25,233 nucleotides of DNA from an uncultured Oscillospiraceae bacterium (GTDB taxonomy: Bacteria; Bacillota; Clostridia; Oscillospirales; Acutalibacteraceae): contig UQRL01000036.1 in the NCBI GenBank assembly GCA_900543555.1, positions 1-25,233 of the forward strand, in the 5' to 3' direction. Under the pieces are notes generated by a model. The model made no database searches and was not told where the DNA came from. It was given only the letters and a program-made list of their open reading frames with translations. The first letter of the stretch is position 1; each line of letters begins with the position of its first letter. The translations under genes and the position numbers were made by a program. Of this stretch, positions 21,611 through 25,233 are shown piece after piece.

Positions 21611-23056
21611 ATGAGTGGAGAAACAAAGGTGTTTTGCGGGCTGCGGCTGTTCTTTGCCATCTGCTTTGGCGCGGCGGTGCTGTGTGTGGTTACGGTGTAC
21701 TACCCCTTGGCAGGGGTCATCCTGTTTTTGGCGGGCTTGCTTGTCCTGTTGTCCCGTTGGAAAGGGGTCTCCGCCCGGCGCTTTTCCCTGGGGCTGTTTT
21801 TGCTTTCCCTGGTGATCCATCTGGGGGCTGTGGCTTTTCTCACCACCCCCATCGAATCGGATTTCGCCCTGCAGTATGAGGCTTCCCGGCAGTTCGCCCA
21901 AGGGGATTTCAGCTTTCAGGATACGGTGTATTTTCAGAAGTGGGGTTACCAGACAGGGCTGGTCATCTGGCAGGGGACCCTTCTAAAGCTGTGGGACAGC
22001 CCCACGTTCCTGCGGCTGGTGAACTGCCTGGTCTCGGCGGGCACCAACGTGCTGGTTTACCTCATCGCCCGGGACTATTTTGAAGAGCGGGCCGCCCGGC
22101 TGGCCTCCCTGGCCTACGCCTTTTTCCTGTTCCCCGCCACATTGGTGACGGTGCTGTGCAACAATATCCCCTCGGCCTTTTTCCTGTACCTCTGCCTCTA
22201 CCTGGTGATGGGCAAGGGCTTTAAGCGCTGCCACCGGGTGCTCATTTACGCCTTGGCGGGGGCCAGCCTGGCCGTTGCCAACGCCCTGCGGCCGGACGCC
22301 CCGCTGGTGCTGGTGCCGCTGCTGGCCTATTTCGTGTTCCGGTTCCTCTCCCAGGCCAGCTGGAAGAATTTCCTCCACTACCTAAAGCGCTTTGGGGCCT
22401 TGGTGCTCACCTTTCTGGTGCTTTCGGCGGGGATGTCCGGCCTGGTGAAGGCCACTGGGGTAAACGCTGCGGGGCTCTCCAACAACGACCCCCTCTGGGG
22501 CACGGTGCTGGGGACCAACACAGAGTGGAAGGGCCTCTACAACAATGAGGATGGGCCGGCCATCGCGGAGAAAGAGGCCGAGGGCATGAGCCGCACCCAG
22601 GCGGAGCTGCAGGTCATTCGGGAGCACCTGAATGTGAGCCCCGCCGCATTGGTGGAGCTGGCAGCCTGTAAGATGAAGTCCCTTTGGTGGGACCGGGGAC
22701 TGAGCTGGTCCATGGGCGGCCTGAAGCAGCAAACCCCCACCCTGTTCGCCCTGTTGGAGGAGCTGGACCGGGCCATGTTCACCTGCTCCCTGTTCCTGGC
22801 GGCGCTGGGCGCCATTGCCCTGTTCCGCAGGCCAAAAGAGGATTTTAAGCTCTACTTGCTTCCCTTTGTCATGTTTGCCACCAGCTGCGTCTACCTGCTC
22901 ATTGAGGTGCAGCCCCGCTATGCCTACGCCGGGCAGATCGCCGTGTTCATTTTGATGGCGGGCGGCGCGCAGGTGCTTGGCTCCCTGTGGGAGACCGTCA
23001 CCGCCAAATGGCGGCAGGGGTTCCAAAAGCAGGAGAGCTTCCTCCCCCGGAAATAA
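21611..23056 (+). CDS. GT-C (GT39/PMT-like) membrane glycosyltransferase
   Basis: The product has 481 residues with about ten transmembrane helices. The first extracellular loop carries PIESDFALQYEASRQFAQGDF at 80-100, the acidic DE motif and Y/R pattern of lipid-phosphate-sugar-dependent GT-C enzymes (GT39/ArnT/PMT group). NALRPDAPLVLVPLLAYFV lies midway, and VQPRYAYAG near the C terminus. Such enzymes use undecaprenyl or dolichyl phosphate sugars to glycosylate outside the membrane. AGGAGG lies 9 bases before ATG 21611. Its place after an LTA synthase gene suggests it glycosylates teichoic acid or another surface polymer (inference); no flippase or lipid-phosphate sugar synthase is in the window. 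Confidence 0.78.
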   Translation: MSGETKVFCGLRLFFAICFGAAVLCVVTVYYPLAGVILFLAGLLVLLSRWKGVSARRFSLGLFLLSLVIHLGAVAFLTTPIESDFALQYEASRQFAQGDFSFQDTVYFQKWGYQTGLVIWQGTLLKLWDSPTFLRLVNCLVSAGTNVLVYLIARDYFEERAARLASLAYAFFLFPATLVTVLCNNIPSAFFLYLCLYLVMGKGFKRCHRVLIYALAGASLAVANALRPDAPLVLVPLLAYFVFRFLSQASWKNFLHYLKRFGALVLTFLVLSAGMSGLVKATGVNAAGLSNNDPLWGTVLGTNTEWKGLYNNEDGPAIAEKEAEGMSRTQAELQVIREHLNVSPAALVELAACKMKSLWWDRGLSWSMGGLKQQTPTLFALLEELDRAMFTCSLFLAALGAIALFRRPKEDFKLYLLPFVMFATSCVYLLIEVQPRYAYAGQIAVFILMAGGAQVLGSLWETVTAKWRQGFQKQESFLPRK

Positions 23057-23060
23057 TGTG

Positions 23061-23104
23061 GGCCCTGGAGCTGCGGACAGAAACCGCTCCAGGGCCTTGT
23101 TTTA
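23061..23104. terminator. Terminator between the GT-C gene and the ABC ATPase
   Basis: A perfect 11-bp stem (23061-23071 with 23086-23096) and a 14-nt loop are followed by TTGTTTTA on the + strand. The minus-strand ATPase gene stops at 23102, so it may serve both. Confidence 0.8.
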
Positions 23105-23863
23105 CCGTTGATAGAAGAAGAACTCCTCCCGGCCATCCACCTCCAGGGTTTGGGACTTCACCCCGAACACCCGGGCGGGCACGCCGCTGAGGAACACCTG
23201 GCGGGCTTCGCCCTGGGCGGCGGCAGCGCCCTTTTCCAGCACCGCCACTTGGTGGCTGTAAGAAAAGGCCAGGGGCAGGTCGTGGAGGACCATCACCACG
23301 GTTTTCCCCAGGGAGTTGATCTGCCGGATCAGCTCCATCACCTCGTACTTTTGGGCGATGTCCAAATAGGTGGTGGGCTCATCCAGAAAGAGGATATCCG
23401 TGTCCTGGGCCAAGGTCATGGCCAGGTACACCCGCTGGCGCTCGCCGCCGGAGAGCTGGGAAAGTTCCTTTTCCGCCAGCGGGGCCGTGCCGGTTACCTC
23501 CATGGCCCAGGCGATTTTCTCCCGGTCGGCCTTTGCCAGGTCCCGCCCAAAGCCCAGATGGGGATAGCGCCCGTGGGCCACCAGCTGCCCCGCCCGGATA
23601 GCGGGCACGTCCCGGGTTTGGGGCAAGATGGACACCAGCCTGGCAAACTCCTTGCGGCCAAACCGGCCCAGCTCCCGGCCGTTGTAGAGCACCTGCCCCC
23701 CAGCAAGGGGCAGCAGCCCGCAGGCTGCCCGGAGCAGTGTGCTCTTGCCGCAGCCGTTGGGGCCGATCAAGGAAGTGATCTTCCCGGTTTGGAAGGCGAG
23801 GCTGACGTCTTTCAGCACCGGGTGGCCCGGGTACCCGGCGGCAACGCGCTTCAGTTCGATCAT
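23102..23863 (-). CDS. ABC transporter ATPase, iron-siderophore/cobalamin type
   Basis: The product is a 253-residue FecE/FhuC/BtuD-like ATPase. Walker A is GPNGCGKST at 34-42, the Q-loop is SILPQTRDVP, the signature is LSGGERQRVYLAMTLAQ, Walker B is ILFLDEPTTYLDI, and the H-loop is VLHDLPLA. The LDIAQKYEVMELIR stretch is typical of the siderophore branch. Its ATG overlaps the permease stop by 4 bases (ATGA), the usual order for these importers. The ATPase itself looks intact, but the permease upstream is truncated and no binding protein gene remains in the window, so the system may be non-functional or the ATPase may serve another permease. Confidence 0.9.
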   Translation of the reverse strand: MIELKRVAAGYPGHPVLKDVSLAFQTGKITSLIGPNGCGKSTLLRAACGLLPLAGGQVLYNGRELGRFGRKEFARLVSILPQTRDVPAIRAGQLVAHGRYPHLGFGRDLAKADREKIAWAMEVTGTAPLAEKELSQLSGGERQRVYLAMTLAQDTDILFLDEPTTYLDIAQKYEVMELIRQINSLGKTVVMVLHDLPLAFSYSHQVAVLEKGAAAAQGEARQVFLSGVPARVFGVKSQTLEVDGREEFFFYQR

Positions 23864-24480
23864 CCGGGGGCCCCCTTCCTTCCAGGCCGGGGAGGCCGGC
23901 GCCGCTGCTTGACAATGAGGAACAGGAAGAAGGGCCCGCCCAAAAAGCTGAGCAGAATGCCCACGGGGATCTCATAGGGGGCGAAGAGCACCCGGCTGAA
24001 GAGGTCGCACAGGGTGACGAAGCCGGCCCCCAGCAGGGCGGCGGCGGGCAGCAGCACCCGGTGCCGCCCCTGGCCGAACATCCGGCGCACAATGTGGGGG
24101 CACAAGAGCCCTACAAAGCTGACCAGCCCGGAAAAGCTGACGGCGGCCCCCGCCAGCACACAGGCAATTAGAATCAGCCCAAAGCGGGTGGCGTTTACGG
24201 GCAGCCCCAGGCTGTGGGCGGTCTCCTCTCCCAGGCAGAGCACATCTGTGGGGCGGGCCATTAGAAAAGCCAGTACCAGGGCGGGCAGAATCATCAGCCA
24301 GGCGGGGGAAAGGTCGGAAAAGCTCACCCCGGAGAAACCGCCGATGAGGAAGGTGCTGCCGTTATAAAGGGTGTCCGGGAAAAAGGTTTTGATGGTGTTG
24401 ATGCCCGCGGTGAAAATGCTGGAAACCGCCACGCCCGCCAAGATGATGGTCAGCTTGCCCGCCCCGGCCCCGGCGGCAGG
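23860..24480 (-). pseudogene. FecCD-family permease lacking its N-terminal half
   Basis: The C-terminal part of an iron/cobalamin permease is clear: KLTIILAGVAVSSIFTAG, GFSGVSFSDL, then DVLCLGEETAHSLGLPV, VSFSGLVSFVGLLCPHIVRRMFG and the ending EIPVGILLSFLGGPFFLFL. The family is about 330 residues. Only about 200 remain here, starting near the helix before LAGVAV. Upstream the frame continues for a few non-family residues and hits TAA at 24505-24507. There is no ATG; the only usable start is TTG 24441, inside a conserved helix. No ribosome site or minus-strand promoter was seen, and a terminator at 24581-24618 would block read-through. The best reading is a deletion or rearrangement remnant, or an assembly junction. 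Confidence 0.75.
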
Positions 24481-24546
24481 CTGCGTTCGCTGAGCGAACT
24501 TCTGTTACGGCAATTCCGCACCATTTTGGCGGGATACGCCGCCTGA
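24481..24546 (+). other. Possible 3' remnant of an unrelated + strand gene at the junction
   Basis: Right after the point where permease homology ends, a + strand frame reads LRSLSELLLRQFRTILAGYAA and stops at TGA 24544. A terminator follows 35 bases later, as for a normal gene end. The segment also has the perfect hairpin GTTCGC-TGA-GCGAAC (24485-24499). It could be the end of a mobile element or of a rearranged gene; it was not recognised. Confidence 0.3.
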
Positions 24547-24580
24547 GCCGCAGGATGTGAATGGCGCGGTGCTGACTGAA

Positions 24581-24618
24581 AAAAGTCCCTCTTTCCGGCT
24601 TGGAAAGAGGAGCTTTTT
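24581..24618. terminator. Intrinsic terminator at the rearrangement junction
   Basis: A perfect 9-bp core stem CCTCTTTCC/GGAAAGAGG (24588-24596 with 24602-24610) and a 5-nt loop are flanked by AAAAAG and GCTTTTTG, so it can act on both strands. No complete gene ends here. Confidence 0.75.
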
Positions 24619-24713
24619 GTCGTTTTGGTCATGGGATTATTAAGAAAGAGCAAAAAAATTTGAAAAACCGATGAAAACCGCAAAAAAGGCCCCACAGAGC
24701 GAAAAAAACGCTG

Positions 24714-24719
24714 TATAAT
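24714..24719 (+). promoter_or_regulatory. -10 element (TATAAT) for the sulfotransferase-like gene
   Basis: A perfect TATAAT follows an A-rich tract (24640-24710). The -35 at 17 bp is poor (CCCACA). The leader of about 70 bases holds a small GCCCCT/AGGGGC hairpin at 24735-24751. Confidence 0.5.
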
Positions 24720-24794
24720 ATCTGCGCGGCGACTGCCCCTGAGGGAGGGGCGCGTCAGACAGGAATAAAACAGAATGAGAAAGAGGATTGCACC

Positions 24795-25233
24795 ATGAAA
24801 AAGAAGATCCTTGTGGGGGTGGCGATTCTGGTCGTGCTGGCCGCAGTGATTCTCACCGGCGTGCTGGTGGTCTCCAAGTATCTGGTGGGCGGCGAAAAGC
24901 GCGCCCGGGACAAATGGGAGATCGAGACCGGCACCTACACCTTCACCGACGATGAGATCAACGTGCAGATGTACCGCCAGCCGGTGGAAGCCAGCATCCA
25001 GGTGGCCCAGATCCTGCCCGGCGAATACGAGCAGGAGGGTTTTACATATTACGATGAGGAGGTGCAGCAGCGGCTGGCCCAGAGCCTGATGACCATGATG
25101 GACCGGGGCGGCTTCACCATCAGTGAGCCCCTGGCGGTGCTGAACCCCTTCGGCACCGGCTCCAACGGCCTGTATCTGTACTTCACCACCGACTACAACT
25201 GCCAGATCCGCTATACCATCACCACCGATGACG
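24795..25233 (+). CDS. Aryl-sulfate sulfotransferase-like protein, N-terminal part
   Basis: The first 146 residues are visible; the gene runs off the window. A basic start and one hydrophobic segment at 4-30 form a signal anchor, so the enzyme is outside the membrane. The segment EPLAVLNPFGTGSNGLYLYFTTDYNCQIRYTI at 111-142 matches the Ig-like N-terminal domain of bacterial arylsulfate sulfotransferases (NPYGTxxxxxYxYF...). These enzymes move a sulfuryl group between phenolic compounds; the catalytic beta-propeller with its His lies beyond the window. ATG 24795 has AGAGGA about 8 bases upstream. The residues before this motif (KWEIETGTYTFTDDEINVQMYRQP) were not recognised. Confidence 0.6.
   Translation, partial: MKKKILVGVAILVVLAAVILTGVLVVSKYLVGGEKRARDKWEIETGTYTFTDDEINVQMYRQPVEASIQVAQILPGEYEQEGFTYYDEEVQQRLAQSLMTMMDRGGFTISEPLAVLNPFGTGSNGLYLYFTTDYNCQIRYTITTDD

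Overview
This window is GC-rich, gene-dense DNA from what looks like a Gram-positive anaerobe of the class Clostridia, probably a gut Oscillospirales-type organism. That placement is inferred from several features. There are AGGAGG-type ribosome binding sites, many GTG starts and short intergenic gaps. Characteristic families include a HelD helicase, an ECF sigma/DUF4179 anti-sigma pair, an LtaS-type lipoteichoic acid synthase, a split chromate-type transporter and a tandem PPK2. No rRNA, tRNA, CRISPR array, phage or intact insertion sequence was seen.

Layout. 1-126: tail of a + strand gene and its terminator. 127-2223 (-): HelD-like helicase. 2324-6814 (+): a leader with an intrinsic terminator, then a tight operon of a GT52 sialyltransferase-like enzyme, a CMP-acylneuraminate-synthetase-like cytidylyltransferase, an unusual DRE-TIM aldolase fused to a Rossmann-like domain, and purine nucleoside phosphorylase. 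6810-8506 (-): an XRE regulator with membrane segments and a GH32 beta-fructosidase. 8590-11272 (-): an ABC importer of the nitrate/sulfonate/thiamine-precursor type in the order lipoprotein, permease, ATPase. 11314-11931 (-): a standalone glucose-type PTS EIIA. 12061-13919 (+): ECF sigma factor and its membrane anti-sigma factor. 13949-14634 (+): a lower-GC, membrane-anchored hypothetical protein. 14740-16837: a LysR regulator divergent from a split chromate-type transporter pair. 16935-19434 (-): a tandem-domain PPK2 phosphotransferase and pyrroline-5-carboxylate reductase, each with its own promoter. 19471-23104 (+): lipoteichoic acid synthase with a palindromic operator, then a GT-C glycosyltransferase. 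23102-24480 (-): an iron/cobalamin-type ABC ATPase and a permease that has lost its N-terminal half. 24795-end (+): start of an aryl-sulfate sulfotransferase-like protein.

The most unusual unit is the operon at 2531-5903. The two flanking steps of a sialic-acid-like pathway are present, CMP activation and transfer. The gene between them and PNP is not a NeuB-type synthase but a metal-dependent pyruvate-aldolase-like protein, fused to a domain that resembles GT42/DUF115 folds. It may make and attach a non-canonical ulosonic acid or another CMP-activated surface sugar. Together with the LtaS/GT-C pair, much of the window concerns the cell envelope.

A second point of interest is the junction near 24480. 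The iron-type permease breaks off there and meets what looks like the tail of an unrelated + strand gene with its own terminator. All calls come from reading the sequence by eye; no database search was run.
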